DNA of 10,376 bases, taken from contig JAJUJN010000044.1 in NCBI GenBank assembly GCA_029265335.1, forward strand, positions 1-10,376. The letters run 5' to 3'. Under the pieces are notes generated by a model that searched no databases, had not been told where the DNA came from, and saw only the letters and a program-made list of their open reading frames with translations. Below, piece by piece: positions 1 through 7,894 of the stretch. This DNA is from Alcaligenaceae bacterium (GTDB lineage Bacteria > Pseudomonadota > Gammaproteobacteria > Burkholderiales > Burkholderiaceae_B). The position numbers and the translations under genes are program-made. Each line of letters starts with the position of its first letter. The stretch's first letter is position 1.

Positions 1-627
1 CGGCTCACAGAGGCCGTTGCCCACACCGGTGAATCCGAAGCCCTGGTGGTCATGAGCGGCGCGATTCACGCGCAACCGGTGGTGGCGGCCGTGTTCGAGT
101 TCCAGTTCATGGGCGGCTCCATGGGCTCGGTGGTGGGCGAGCGCTTCGTGCGCGGCGTCAAAGCGGCCATTGCCAACCGGGCGCCGTTCATTTGTGTAGC
201 AGCCTCCGGCGGTGCGCGCATGCAGGAAAGCCTGTTTTCGCTCATGCAAATGGCCAAGACCAACGCACTGCTCACTCGTCTATCAGCCGAGCAGCTACCC
301 TTCATCAGCGTACTCACCGACCCCACCATGGGTGGGGTGTCGGCCAGCTTTGCTTTTATGGGCGACGTGGTCATGGCCGAGCCCAAAGCCTTGGTGGGCT
401 TCGCCGGCCCCCGCGTCATCGAACAGACCGTACGCGAGAAACTGCCCGAGGGCTTTCAGCGCGCCGAGTTCCTGCTGGAGAAGGGTGCCATCGACATGAT
501 TGTGGATCGTCGCAAGATGCGCGACGAACTGGCTCAACTGCTGGCGCTCTTGCGCAAGCAGCCCAGTGAAGCCCTGAGTCAACGCATAGGCGCGGGGTCG
601 CCCAACGACGCCACAACCTTCGAATAA
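1..627 (+). CDS. accD: Acetyl-CoA carboxylase carboxyltransferase subunit beta, 5' end missing
   Basis: AccD pairs with AccA to form the cytoplasmic carboxyltransferase of acetyl-CoA carboxylase, which moves the carboxyl group from carboxybiotin (on AccB) to acetyl-CoA to give malonyl-CoA for fatty acid synthesis. The reading frame is open from base 1, so the first codons seen ([17 protein letters not shown]) continue an upstream part. About 208 residues are visible, against roughly 290 in the family; the missing N-terminus would hold the four-cysteine zinc finger. The rest follows E. coli AccD closely: [21 protein letters not shown], the crotonase-fold oxyanion-hole region [31 protein letters not shown] and [12 protein letters not shown]. 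It ends with TAA after a short variable tail. It runs toward trpA, which is on the other strand. In many Burkholderiales accD follows trpA in the same direction, so this orientation is unusual. Identity is certain; the start lies outside the window. Confidence 0.98.
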   Translation, partial: RLTEAVAHTGESEALVVMSGAIHAQPVVAAVFEFQFMGGSMGSVVGERFVRGVKAAIANRAPFICVAASGGARMQESLFSLMQMAKTNALLTRLSAEQLPFISVLTDPTMGGVSASFAFMGDVVMAEPKALVGFAGPRVIEQTVREKLPEGFQRAEFLLEKGAIDMIVDRRKMRDELAQLLALLRKQPSEALSQRIGAGSPNDATTFE

Positions 628-636
628 ATGAGCCTG

Positions 637-665
637 GGCTGCGGTCGTTCGAACCGACCGCAGCC
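637..665. terminator. Inverted repeat between convergent accD and trpA, probable bidirectional terminator
   Basis: A perfect 11-bp inverted repeat, GGCTGCGGTCG (637-647) and CGACCGCAGCC (655-665), encloses a 7-base loop. It fills most of the 52-base gap between the accD stop (627) and the trpA stop (680). A very GC-rich stem between two convergent 3' ends fits a shared intrinsic terminator. On the minus strand (trpA direction) a weak T-containing stretch, CATTTATT, follows a few bases after the stem. On the plus strand there is no good T-run, so termination of accD may be weaker or rely on other factors. Function is inferred from position and structure. Confidence 0.6.
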
Positions 666-679
666 TGCTGCCCGCTGGG

Positions 680-1576
680 TCAGTCTTTGGCTTGGGCTTT
701 GCGGTTGGCGCTGGCCTCATCGAGCGCCGCGCGGATCTGCGCCAGCCAATCACCCGCCGCTCGCGCGGCAAGTGGCGCCAGCTCGTCTTCCACACCTTGG
801 GTAGCGTCCTCGATTTCCTGCAATAGCCGGGAACCGATCACCACCGCGTCGGCCACCTCGGCAACAGCGCAGGCGCTGCGCGCGTCGCGAATGCCAAAAC
901 CAACGCCCACCGGCACCTTCACATGCTCACGAATGGCGGCCACCTTACGGGCCACGTCGTCGGTGTCGAGGTTGCCGGCGCCGGTGACACCCTTGAGTGA
1001 CACGTAATACACATAGCCTCTCGCCACCGCTCCCACGGTAGTCATGCGTTCCGGCGTGGTGGTAGGAGCCAACAGAAAAATGGGGTCGAGACCATGCGCC
1101 GCCAATTCACGACTGAATTGCTCGGAGGCCTCGGGCGGATAATCCACCACCAGCGCTCCATCTACCCCCGCCGCGCCCGCAGCTTCGGCGAACGCCGCCG
1201 TGCCCATGCGCTCCACCGGGTTGGCATAGCCCATCAGCACAATGGGTGTGTCGGGGTTGGTTTGGCGAAATTCCGCCGCCATGGCCAGCACCTGGCGCAG
1301 ATTGACGCCATGCGCCAGAGCACGCTCGCCAGCCAGTTGAACCACTTGACCATCGGCCATGGGATCGGAGAACGGCACGCCCAACTCGATGACATCGGCG
1401 CCCGCTTTCACCAAGGCATGCATGATGGGAACGGTGGCCTCGGGCACGGGGTAGCCCGCCATGAGGTAAGGGATCAAGGCAGTACGCCCTTGATCCAGAC
1501 AAGCTTGCAGGGTGCGCTGCAAACGCAACGATTCACCTGTACTGGGCGCCTCGTGGGCAGAAGAAATCTTGCTCAC
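680..1576 (-). CDS. trpA: Tryptophan synthase alpha chain
   Basis: TrpA cleaves indole-3-glycerol phosphate to glyceraldehyde 3-phosphate and indole, and passes indole through a tunnel to TrpB in the alpha2beta2 complex. The protein has 298 residues, about 30 more than E. coli TrpA, with roughly 15 extra at the N-terminus and a short basic tail. The family signature [14 protein letters not shown] holds the catalytic Glu64 and Asp75, spaced as Glu49 and Asp60 are in E. coli. The phosphate-binding side shows [14 protein letters not shown] and PVGVGFGI. The start is GTG at 1576, preceded by GGAGGG at an 8-base distance. It overlaps the trpB stop by four bases (GTGA), which suggests translational coupling and equal subunit supply. 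The residue after the catalytic Asp-Gly is Gln77, where most family members have Pro. Last gene of the fimV-truA-trpFBA run. Confidence 0.98.
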   Translation of the reverse strand: MSKISSAHEAPSTGESLRLQRTLQACLDQGRTALIPYLMAGYPVPEATVPIMHALVKAGADVIELGVPFSDPMADGQVVQLAGERALAHGVNLRQVLAMAAEFRQTNPDTPIVLMGYANPVERMGTAAFAEAAGAAGVDGALVVDYPPEASEQFSRELAAHGLDPIFLLAPTTTPERMTTVGAVARGYVYYVSLKGVTGAGNLDTDDVARKVAAIREHVKVPVGVGFGIRDARSACAVAEVADAVVIGSRLLQEIEDATQGVEDELAPLAARAAGDWLAQIRAALDEASANRKAQAKD

Positions 1577-2772
1577 AGTTCGATCCCTCCGCGTTCGGCC
1601 ACAGTGTGCATGTCTTTATCACCCCTGCCCGAAAGATTCACCAACAGGATCTGGTCAGTGCTCATGGTGGGCGCCAATTGCGCGGCATAAGCGATGGCAT
1701 GGGCCGATTCAAGCGCCGGCATGATGCCCTCGATCCGGCAACAATCGTGGAAGGCCTGCAGGGCTTGATCGTCGGTCACGGGCACGTAACTTGCTCGCCC
1801 GCTATCCTTCAACCAGGCATGTTCTGGCCCTACGCCGGGATAATCCAAACCTGCCGATACCGAATGGGTTTCGGTGATTTGCCCGTTTTCATCCTGCAGC
1901 AAATAAGTGCGGTTGCCGTGAAGCACCCCCGGCGAGCCACCCGTGAGCGAGGCCGCGTGGCGCCCCGATTGGAGGCCGTCGCCCGCCGCTTCCACCCCGA
2001 TGAGGCGCACGTTCTGATGCGGAATGTATGGGTGGAAAATGCCGATGGCGTTGGAGCCGCCGCCCACGCAGGCGATCACGGCATCGGGCTGGCGACCGGT
2101 TTCGGCCGGCATCTGTTCGAGACACTCTTTACCGATCACGGTTTGGAAGTCGCGCACCATCATGGGGTATGGGTGCGGCCCGGCCACGGTGCCGATGATG
2201 TAGAAGGTGATTTCGACGTTCGTGACCCAGTCGCGCATGGCCTCGTTGAGGGCATCCTTCAGGGTGCACGAGCCTGAGCTTACGGGCACCACCTTAGCGC
2301 CCAGCAACTTCATGCGATACACGTTGGCGGCTTGGCGGCGCACGTCTTCGCTGCCCATGAACACCACGCATTCCATGCCGTAGCGGGCTGCCACGGTGGC
2401 TGTAGCCACGCCATGCTGGCCCGCGCCGGTTTCGGCGATCACGCGGGGCTTGCCCATGCGCTTGGCCAGCAAGGCCTGCCCAATGCAATTATTGACTTTG
2501 TGCGCGCCGGTGTGATTGAGGTCTTCGCGCTTGAACCAGATCTGGGCGCCACCCAGCTGTTCAGACCAGCGGCGAGCGTGATACACCGGGCTCGGCCGCC
2601 CCACGAAGTGCTTGAGCTCGTAGGCGTACTCGGCCAGGAACTCGGGATCGTTGCGATAGTGCTCGTAGGCCTCACGCAACTCCGCGAGAGCGTGAACCAG
2701 GGTTTCGGCAACAAAGCTGCCGCCGTACTGGCCAAAATAACCAGTGGCGTTGGGGAGGTCATAGGGTTTCAT
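1573..2772 (-). CDS. trpB: Tryptophan synthase beta chain
   Basis: TrpB is the PLP enzyme that condenses indole with L-serine to make L-tryptophan. From the ATG at 2772 it has 399 residues, the usual length. HTGAHKVNN carries the PLP lysine, Lys92 (Lys87 in Salmonella). ETGAGQHG carries the catalytic Glu114, with the same 22-residue spacing as Lys87/Glu109. [10 protein letters not shown] binds the PLP phosphate, and LSGRGDKD near the end holds the serine near the PLP ring nitrogen. An in-frame ATG 24 bases upstream (2796) is possible, but MKPYDLP is the usual beginning in this group and has GGAG five bases before it. The chosen start overlaps trpF by 14 bases and the stop overlaps trpA by four, so translation of trpF, trpB and trpA is probably coupled. 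Identity is certain; the start is likely. Confidence 0.98.
   Translation of the reverse strand: MKPYDLPNATGYFGQYGGSFVAETLVHALAELREAYEHYRNDPEFLAEYAYELKHFVGRPSPVYHARRWSEQLGGAQIWFKREDLNHTGAHKVNNCIGQALLAKRMGKPRVIAETGAGQHGVATATVAARYGMECVVFMGSEDVRRQAANVYRMKLLGAKVVPVSSGSCTLKDALNEAMRDWVTNVEITFYIIGTVAGPHPYPMMVRDFQTVIGKECLEQMPAETGRQPDAVIACVGGGSNAIGIFHPYIPHQNVRLIGVEAAGDGLQSGRHAASLTGGSPGVLHGNRTYLLQDENGQITETHSVSAGLDYPGVGPEHAWLKDSGRASYVPVTDDQALQAFHDCCRIEGIMPALESAHAIAYAAQLAPTMSTDQILLVNLSGRGDKDMHTVAERGGIEL
1585..1590 (-). promoter_or_regulatory. Ribosome binding site of trpA
   Basis: GGAGGG lies 8 bases upstream of the GTG at 1576, inside the last codons of trpB. It supports GTG as the start codon and the four-base overlap with trpB. 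Confidence 0.75.
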
Positions 2773-3439
2773 GGTGACTCCGTGCGGCATCTGCACGCCG
2801 CACCTCTTTTAGAAATTGCTGCATTTTGTGGGGGCACTTGACCCCCGGCGAGAGCTCCACGCCGCTGCTGACGTCGAGCGCGTAGGGGCGAACCTCAGCG
2901 ATGGCCTGGGCGACCCTTGCAGCATGCAACCCACCAGACAAAACGACCGGACGCACGTTTTCGTTGTGGGCGAGAGGTGAGAGAAATGACCAATCGAAAC
3001 TCCTGCCACTACCGCCGTAGCCCTGAGAATGACTGTCGAACAGCCAACCGCTGGCCTGGGAGTGGCGCTGACACGATTCTAACAAAGCTCGCGGCGTTTC
3101 CAGCCCCGGGGCGCCCACCCGGAAAGCACGCAGGTAAGGCAGGCCCCAGCGCTCGCAGGCGTTGGGGGGTTCATCACCATGGAACTGCAGCATATCAGGC
3201 TGCACGGCCTGCACGATGTCGTGCAACTCCGAGGGATCGGCGTTGACCGTAAGCGCCACCACAGTCACAAACGGCGGCAAGGTGTGTCGCAATTGCGCTG
3301 CTTGCTCGAGTGTGAGACAGCGACGGCTGGGTGGGTAGAACACCAAGCCCACCGCGTCCACTCCCAACGCCACCGCGGCCGCGAGATCTTCCTGGCGGGT
3401 AAAACCGCAAAACTTCACCCTCGTTCTTTCTGTCAGCAC
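2759..3439 (-). CDS. trpF: Phosphoribosylanthranilate isomerase
   Basis: TrpF carries out the Amadori rearrangement of N-(5'-phosphoribosyl)anthranilate to CdRP, the third step of tryptophan synthesis. From the chosen start the protein has 226 residues, near the family norm. A (beta/alpha)8 barrel is indicated by VKFCGFTR at the N-terminus with the general-base Cys11, by LQFHGDE, by LFDS with the general-acid Asp135 followed by GGSG and FDW, and by the C-terminal phosphate site VLSGGL and LDVSSGVE. The frame stays open upstream to 3580, but that part overlaps truA and has no TrpF similarity. The GTG at 3439 has GGAGAG just before it and puts the catalytic Cys at the usual distance from the N-terminus. 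It lies 46 bases after the truA stop and overlaps trpB by 14 bases. Identity is certain; the GTG start is an inference. Confidence 0.95.
   Translation of the reverse strand: MLTERTRVKFCGFTRQEDLAAAVALGVDAVGLVFYPPSRRCLTLEQAAQLRHTLPPFVTVVALTVNADPSELHDIVQAVQPDMLQFHGDEPPNACERWGLPYLRAFRVGAPGLETPRALLESCQRHSQASGWLFDSHSQGYGGSGRSFDWSFLSPLAHNENVRPVVLSGGLHAARVAQAIAEVRPYALDVSSGVELSPGVKCPHKMQQFLKEVRRADAARSHHETL
2778..2781 (-). promoter_or_regulatory. Ribosome binding site of trpB (favours the ATG at 2772)
   Basis: GGAG lies five bases before the ATG at 2772 and inside the trpF coding end. A competing AGAGGTG stands about 10 bases before the in-frame ATG at 2796, so the longer form cannot be excluded, but the protein beginning typical of the family starts at 2772. 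Confidence 0.55.
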
Positions 3440-3443
3440 GCGG

Positions 3444-3449
3444 CTCTCC
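3444..3449 (-). promoter_or_regulatory. Ribosome binding site of trpF
   Basis: GGAGAG lies four bases before the GTG at 3439 (six bases if only GGAG is counted), in the 46-base gap after truA. It supports GTG at 3439 as the trpF start over the longer open frame running back into truA. Confidence 0.65.
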
Positions 3450-3485
3450 GTAACATCCCGATCTTGCCAGCCGGGACAATCAAAG

Positions 3486-4337
3486 CTACAGATTTTCGCG
3501 GATTTCGCGGCTGGCGTCCAAATAAGGCAAGCCCACGCCTGGATAGTCGACACCGGTGAGGTACAGGCCATCAGGCGCAAAAGTGGGTGCTCCCAAGCGT
3601 CGGTCTTTTGCGGCTAGAAGCTCCGCCACCCAGTGCCACGGCTGCCGGCCCATTCCCACATATACCAAGGCGCCCACGATGTTGCGCACCATATGATGCA
3701 GAAAGGCGTTGGCGTGCAGGCTCAGATCGACGAAGCGCCCATGTCGTTGAATCTCCAGCCGATGCAGAGTACGCACCGGCGACGCCGCTTGACACTGAGA
3801 CGATCGAAAGCTCGAAAAGTCATGCGTGCCCAACAGCACTTGTGCGGCCTGCCGCATGGCGGCTACGTCGAGCTGATGAAAGCACCACCCCACGCGACCG
3901 TGCCACAAGGGGGGCCGGACTGCGTCAACGAACAAGCGATACACATAGTGTCGACCCGTCGCTGAAAAGCGTGCGTGAAAATCGTCGGGCACAGGCGCCG
4001 CCCAGCGGATCGCAATACTGCTCGGCAAATGCGCATTCAAGCCACGAACCCAGGAAATTTGCGGCCGTACCACCGGACTGTCGAAATGCACCACCTGCAG
4101 CGCGGCATGCACGCCGGTATCGGTTCGGCCAGCGCAGATGGTAGCAGCGGGCTGGCCCACGAAGCGCTCCAGCGCAGTCTCGAGCTGGTCTTGCACCGTA
4201 TTGCGATGCGCCTGGGTCTGCCAGCCCTGAAAGGGCCGACCGTCGTAGGCGAGGCCAAGCGCCAAACGGCCGCCTATAGGGTGGGCAGACAGCCTGGGAG
4301 CCACCACCACGTCGCCAGGCTCAACCTCCCCCATCAT
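3486..4337 (-). CDS. truA: tRNA pseudouridine(38-40) synthase
   Basis: TruA converts uridines 38, 39 and 40 in the anticodon arm of many tRNAs to pseudouridine; it is a cytoplasmic homodimer. The protein has 283 residues, against about 270 in E. coli. Near the N-terminus [18 protein letters not shown] opens the fold. [10 protein letters not shown] holds the catalytic Asp73 (Asp60 in E. coli). [24 protein letters not shown] and [11 protein letters not shown] are further family motifs. The first ~20 residues before [10 protein letters not shown] are not part of the conserved fold, and a second ATG follows the first directly. The start at 4337 overlaps the fimV stop by four bases (ATGA) with only a weak purine-rich AAGAAAGA upstream, so its translation probably depends on ribosomes finishing fimV. 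The fimV-truA-trpF order is shared widely in beta- and gammaproteobacteria. Confidence 0.98.
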   Translation of the reverse strand: MMGEVEPGDVVVAPRLSAHPIGGRLALGLAYDGRPFQGWQTQAHRNTVQDQLETALERFVGQPAATICAGRTDTGVHAALQVVHFDSPVVRPQISWVRGLNAHLPSSIAIRWAAPVPDDFHARFSATGRHYVYRLFVDAVRPPLWHGRVGWCFHQLDVAAMRQAAQVLLGTHDFSSFRSSQCQAASPVRTLHRLEIQRHGRFVDLSLHANAFLHHMVRNIVGALVYVGMGRQPWHWVAELLAAKDRRLGAPTFAPDGLYLTGVDYPGVGLPYLDASREIRENL

Positions 4338-7015
4338 TCTTTCTTGGCAGGGGTGCTGTGTTTACCGTCGGGCTTCGCCGGGGGTTCATCGGAGGGCGGC
4401 GAATCGAGATCGAGGTCGAAATCAACCTTCAAGGGCGGCGGCGACTCCGTGGTGGAGTCAGCGGTTTCCGCCGCGTCCAGATCGTCGTCGACCAGCGGCT
4501 GCTTCTTGCGACGGAACAGAAAGCCGATCACCAGCAGGGCAAACACCGCCAAGGCGCCAATGCCCAACCACGGCAGTTCGCGCGCCTCAGTTGCTGGTTC
4601 ATCGGCGGCATCTGCCGACTGCGGCTGGCTGTCGCTGGCTGCGGCAGTAGCTCTGGCGCCGGCTTCGCCCGTGCTCTCGCTGGCATCGACCGCGTCGGCA
4701 GCGTCGGCAACGTCGGCACCCTCGGCACCGTCGGAAACGTTGACCGTATCGGAACCGTTGCTGGGCTCAGCGACACCACCCTGCCCCGCGATTGGAGTTA
4801 CGTCGCCTTCTGGCGACACCGCCTGAGGAGCGCCGCCCTGCACGCGGCCATTCTCTTCGCCGGCAGTCGCAGCAACGGATGCATCGCTGTCGGTGGAACG
4901 CGGTGCGGCGGTGCCAGCCTCAACTGCACTCGGGCTTGCCTGCTGAGCCGCCAGATCCTGTGGTCGGGCGGGCGGTGGCGAGCGCAGTGCCGGCATGCTT
5001 GAGCCTTCTGCCCAGCCTTCAGGGGCAGCCGCGTCGTCTTCGTGCGGAGAAAGATTGGCAAGTGGTTGGGCTTCACCCATGGACTGCGCTTCACCCGTGG
5101 GTTGCGCCTCACCAACGGATGGCGCTTCACCAGTGGCCTGTTCGCTACCGGCGGTTTGCGCCCCACTTGTGGCCTGTGCCTCATGAGTGGCTGGGGCGTG
5201 GGTGAGCGCGGCGGAGAGGTCGTTGCCGCTCGACGGAGCAGGAGCATGGGATGCTTGCGCCGCGAGCGTTGCGGAGTCTGAGCTCGCAGGAGCGCTTGCA
5301 TTCGCGGTGGCACTTGACGCGGTGGGCGCGCTTGCTGTCGCGGAAGCATCAGCGATTTCTGCAGCACCTGCACTTGCGCTCGGCGTGACCTCTGCGCTCG
5401 ACGCACCGGAACCTGAACCTGAACTCGTGCCTGCGGTCGTGGAATCAGTGTGCGGAACACTTGCGGCAGGAGTGACGCTGGCCGGTGCACTTTCCAAAGA
5501 GGCGTCCGCCCCCCGTGCCGGAGACACCGCTGCGGCGGGAGAATCTTCGGCTGCCGGTGCGGTTCGAGGCGTGGGTTCCGCATCGGCCGAAACCGCCGTG
5601 GATGTCTCGGCCGGCTCGGCGGTAACCGTAGCGGCCCTAGCGGGTGCGGCTACGCCGTTAGTGCTAGCAGCAGGCTGCGTGGCAGTTTGCTGGGGGTCAC
5701 CCGCCATTGCCGAGCCGGCATCGGCACGGACGGACTCTGCTTGTGGAGTGGTGGCTGCGGAGGTGACGGGCGCCTCGCCTGGCGCCGTCGCCCCTGGTGC
5801 ATGACCCGCACCCAAAGACCTTGCTGCCGGTGTGGCGGCGCCAGCCGGTGAACTCGGCGATTGCTGCTGAGATTCGCGCCGTTCGGCAGCTTCGGCGGCA
5901 GGCGCAGTGGCGGAGGCGGCTTCTTGCAGACGAGCCAGGGCCTCGTTCTGGAGATCGAGCAGACGCCGCATGTCTTCAACGGTGCTCTCCAACTCACCCA
6001 CGCGGCTGCGGGCTGCCTCGAGGGCACGTTGGGTAGCGGCTCGCTCATCACGCAATTGGTCGATCTGCGCCTGAGCATCGAGCGTGGCCGCCTGCGCCTC
6101 GCCATTCCCCGGCAACAGGCTGGAAAGGCGCAAGGTATCGCGCTCGGGCGGAGGCGGGATGGGCGCTGGCGGGGGCTCTACCGCGCCTTCGCTCATGTCG
6201 GGCGAAGGCAGTGCTGCGGCCGGCTCACTGGCAGCATTGACGGCAGGTGCAAGCTGACCACGCGCGCGCAGAGCGCGGAAGGCTTCGAGGTGACGCTGAT
6301 AGAGCTGCGAAGCCGTGGCCTGATCGAGGGCACGCAAGGCCTCGGCGCTGGGAATTCGTAAAGTGGCGCCGGCCTTCACCAGGTTCATGTTGTTGCGAAT
6401 GAAGGCTTCGGGGTTGGCGTGGAACAAGCCCGCCAGCGCCTGCATCATGGAAACGTTGTGGTAACCGGCCTGCTGGCGCACGCGAACCGCAATCTCGCCG
6501 AGCGTATCGCCGGCGCGCACTTGAACACCGCTGCCGATCGCCTCTTGGGCCAAGGACACGGGCACAACTCGGGCTCCATGCCCGGGTGAAAGCAGCAGCA
6601 CCACGCGGCGCGCGGCGGGCGCTTCGGGCCCGTCGACGCTAAGATGCAACTCGACGACGCCCTGCTCCACCGGCGCATCGGACACCACCATGAGGATGAA
6701 ACCAGACCCGTCGGCGGCGGGCTCGAGCGTATGTTGCACCGGCAAAGGCGTGCGCTGGGCCATGGCCGCCGAATTGGCTGTGGCAACCTCGAGCGACACC
6801 TGATATTGCGCGGCGGTGGCATGCCGCGGCACGTCGCGCAACGGAACTTCGACGTTCAGCGGTTGGCCCACACCAGAGAGAATGCGGGCACGCGACCATT
6901 CTGCGGCTTCGAGCGAAGGCACTGCAAACGCGCTGGCCAGAGCAAGGAGGACCGTGCCTGAAATTCCTACTGCCGCGCCCCGGCCTGACCGGGCGGGCTC
7001 ATGCCATGACTGCAC
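4334..7015 (-). CDS. fimV: FimV/HubP-family polar hub protein, short cytoplasmic tail
   Basis: FimV-family proteins span the inner membrane, bind peptidoglycan and organise the cell pole, including type IV pili and twitching in Pseudomonas. This one has 893 residues. In order: a signal sequence (about 1-38), the conserved FimV N-terminal domain ([17 protein letters not shown], about 40-145), a LysM-type module (about 164-222, [11 protein letters not shown] to GATLRIP), a Pro-rich stretch (about 279-291), a coiled coil (about 305-368, [19 protein letters not shown]), a long Ala/Ser/Thr/Pro/Glu-rich periplasmic linker with hexapeptide repeats (607-648), one membrane segment (about 814-834, [18 protein letters not shown]) followed by RRKK, and an acidic cytoplasmic tail of about 59 residues with VDFDLDLD. 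The TPR and C-terminal domain of Pseudomonas FimV are absent. The start is GTG at 7015 with GGAG five bases upstream. First gene of the unit that runs to trpA. Family assignment is firm; cellular role here is inferred. Confidence 0.93.
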   Translation of the reverse strand: MQSWHEPARSGRGAAVGISGTVLLALASAFAVPSLEAAEWSRARILSGVGQPLNVEVPLRDVPRHATAAQYQVSLEVATANSAAMAQRTPLPVQHTLEPAADGSGFILMVVSDAPVEQGVVELHLSVDGPEAPAARRVVLLLSPGHGARVVPVSLAQEAIGSGVQVRAGDTLGEIAVRVRQQAGYHNVSMMQALAGLFHANPEAFIRNNMNLVKAGATLRIPSAEALRALDQATASQLYQRHLEAFRALRARGQLAPAVNAASEPAAALPSPDMSEGAVEPPPAPIPPPPERDTLRLSSLLPGNGEAQAATLDAQAQIDQLRDERAATQRALEAARSRVGELESTVEDMRRLLDLQNEALARLQEAASATAPAAEAAERRESQQQSPSSPAGAATPAARSLGAGHAPGATAPGEAPVTSAATTPQAESVRADAGSAMAGDPQQTATQPAASTNGVAAPARAATVTAEPAETSTAVSADAEPTPRTAPAAEDSPAAAVSPARGADASLESAPASVTPAASVPHTDSTTAGTSSGSGSGASSAEVTPSASAGAAEIADASATASAPTASSATANASAPASSDSATLAAQASHAPAPSSGNDLSAALTHAPATHEAQATSGAQTAGSEQATGEAPSVGEAQPTGEAQSMGEAQPLANLSPHEDDAAAPEGWAEGSSMPALRSPPPARPQDLAAQQASPSAVEAGTAAPRSTDSDASVAATAGEENGRVQGGAPQAVSPEGDVTPIAGQGGVAEPSNGSDTVNVSDGAEGADVADAADAVDASESTGEAGARATAAASDSQPQSADAADEPATEARELPWLGIGALAVFALLVIGFLFRRKKQPLVDDDLDAAETADSTTESPPPLKVDFDLDLDSPPSDEPPAKPDGKHSTPAKKE
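4692..4745 (-). repeat. 9-bp tandem repeats inside fimV
   Basis: On the plus strand, units of the form GCGTCGGCA recur every 9 bases, six times with growing divergence (4692-4700 and 4701-4709 are identical). They are in frame and encode a three-residue acidic/alanine pattern (such as [12 protein letters not shown]) shortly before the FimV membrane segment. Likely slippage-prone low-complexity coding sequence. Confidence 0.6.
5072..5197 (-). repeat. 18-bp tandem repeats inside fimV encoding hexapeptides
   Basis: Seven 18-bp units lie head to tail from 5072 to 5197, with consensus TTCACC..TGGNNTGCGC on the plus strand; 5072-5089 and 5090-5107 are the most alike. Because 18 is a multiple of three the frame is kept, and FimV residues 607-648 read as copies of a G-E-A-Q-x-x type hexapeptide ([18 protein letters not shown], then more diverged units). 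A further degenerate unit may sit at 5054-5071. This looks like a coding minisatellite that can change copy number without breaking the gene. Confidence 0.75.
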
Positions 7016-7020
7016 GGCAA

Positions 7021-7024
7021 CTCC
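7021..7024 (-). promoter_or_regulatory. Ribosome binding site of fimV
   Basis: GGAG lies five bases before the GTG at 7015. It supports that GTG as the start, which also leaves a normal signal peptide at the N-terminus. Confidence 0.6.
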
Positions 7025-7049
7025 GACTTTCTACAGAAGAATGAATCAA

Positions 7050-7076
7050 ATTATCACTGTGGGTGAGCCGAGGCAA
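7050..7076 (-). promoter_or_regulatory. Possible promoter of the fimV-truA-trpFBA unit
   Basis: The 126-base gap between livF (ends 7142) and fimV (starts 7015) holds, on the minus strand, GATAAT (7050-7055; five of six matches to the -10 consensus) preceded at 15 bases by TTGCCT (7071-7076; four of six to the -35). The gap is more AT-rich here than its surroundings. Spacing is shorter than ideal, so this is only a candidate. I see no convincing intrinsic terminator for livF in the gap, so read-through from the liv genes is also possible. Confidence 0.3.
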
Positions 7077-7141
7077 GCAGCGACAATACTGGCGTTGCAT
7101 GCTTTGCACAGAACCAGCTGGCGTCAGGCACGATGCAAAAC

Positions 7142-7894
7142 TCAAGCGACCTGATCGCGCTTGCCCAGACCCAGATAACTTTCGATAACACGAGGGTTGT
7201 CAGCCAATTCATTGGCCGGCCCCGATAGGGCCACCGTGCCAGTTTCGAGCACATAACCGTAATCGGCAACCTGCAGGGCCGCCCGTGCGTTTTGTTCCAC
7301 CAGCAAGGTGGCTACACCCGTTTCGCGCAAGCGCGAAATAATATGGAAGATCTCGCGCACGATCAGCGGCGCCAACCCCAGGCTAGGTTCGTCGAGCATC
7401 AACAGTTTGGGTTTGGCCATGAGTGCGCGCCCCAGCGCCAGCATCTGGCGTTCGCCGCCCGACAAGGTGCCGGCAGCCTGGGTGCAGCGCTCTTTGAGGC
7501 GTGGGAACAGCTCGAAAACGTGCTCAAGCTCGTCGTCCCATTGTTTATCGCGACTGCGATAGCGACGAAAGGCACCCAGCATGAGGTTGTCGTACACCGA
7601 CATGCTGGCGAATAACTCGCGTCGTTCGGGCACCAGCGACATCCCGGCAGCCACTCGACGCTCCACCGGCCACCGACTCACTTGCTCGTGGGCGTAGATG
7701 ATATCGCCGTTGGCCGAACCGTTGATGGGCAATGAACCCATGATGGCGCCCAGCAGGGTGGACTTGCCGGCGCCGTTGGCGCCGATCACAGTCACGATCT
7801 GCCCCGCGCCCACGTCGAGGGCCGCATCCGACAGCGCGGTGACCTTGCCGTAGCGACCATAAAGGCCCCGCACCGAAAGTATGGGTTCAGACAT
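7142..7894 (-). CDS. livF: Branched-chain amino acid ABC transporter ATP-binding protein LivF
   Basis: LivF is one of the two cytoplasmic ATPases that drive a LIV-type (HAAT family) amino-acid importer. The protein has 250 residues from the ATG at 7894, near the family norm. Motifs: Walker [10 protein letters not shown] (38-46), ABC signature LSGGERQ (144-150), Walker B LLMLDEP (164-170) with catalytic Glu169, then LLVEQNA in place of a classical H-loop histidine, as is usual in LivF. The frame is open upstream to 7993, but that part lies within the LivG sequence and is not LivF-like. AGGAGG nine bases before 7894 fixes the start. The first eight bases overlap the end of livMG. The true substrate could be another hydrophobic amino acid, an amide or urea; the sequence does not decide. 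Confidence 0.95.
   Translation of the reverse strand: MSEPILSVRGLYGRYGKVTALSDAALDVGAGQIVTVIGANGAGKSTLLGAIMGSLPINGSANGDIIYAHEQVSRWPVERRVAAGMSLVPERRELFASMSVYDNLMLGAFRRYRSRDKQWDDELEHVFELFPRLKERCTQAAGTLSGGERQMLALGRALMAKPKLLMLDEPSLGLAPLIVREIFHIISRLRETGVATLLVEQNARAALQVADYGYVLETGTVALSGPANELADNPRVIESYLGLGKRDQVA

Noticed and set aside
295..795. Minus-strand open frame spanning the accD-trpA gap
   Set aside because: It crosses the terminator-like hairpin and lies opposite accD and in another frame of the trpA end; no domain is seen.
1094..2841. Plus-strand open frames opposite trpA and trpB (1094-1690, 1606-2277, 2332-2841)
   Set aside because: Shadows of the trp genes; the minus-strand proteins carry all the family motifs.
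2759..3485. A trp leader peptide or attenuator before trpF
   Set aside because: The truA-trpF gap is only 46 bases, with no Trp-rich small frame and no terminator/antiterminator pair.
3440..3580. Longer N-terminus for TrpF
   Set aside because: The extra 47 residues overlap the truA end in another frame and do not resemble TrpF; the GTG at 3439 has a good ribosome binding site.
5072..5197. CRISPR-like repeat array
   Set aside because: Units are contiguous, 18 bp long with no spacers, in frame, and encode a hexapeptide array inside fimV.
3975..5851. Several long plus-strand open frames opposite fimV (for example 3975-4826, 4358-5002, 5187-5804)
   Set aside because: They arise from the Ala/Ser/Thr/Pro-rich low-complexity coding of fimV read backwards; none shows a domain, a sound start or its own regulatory context.
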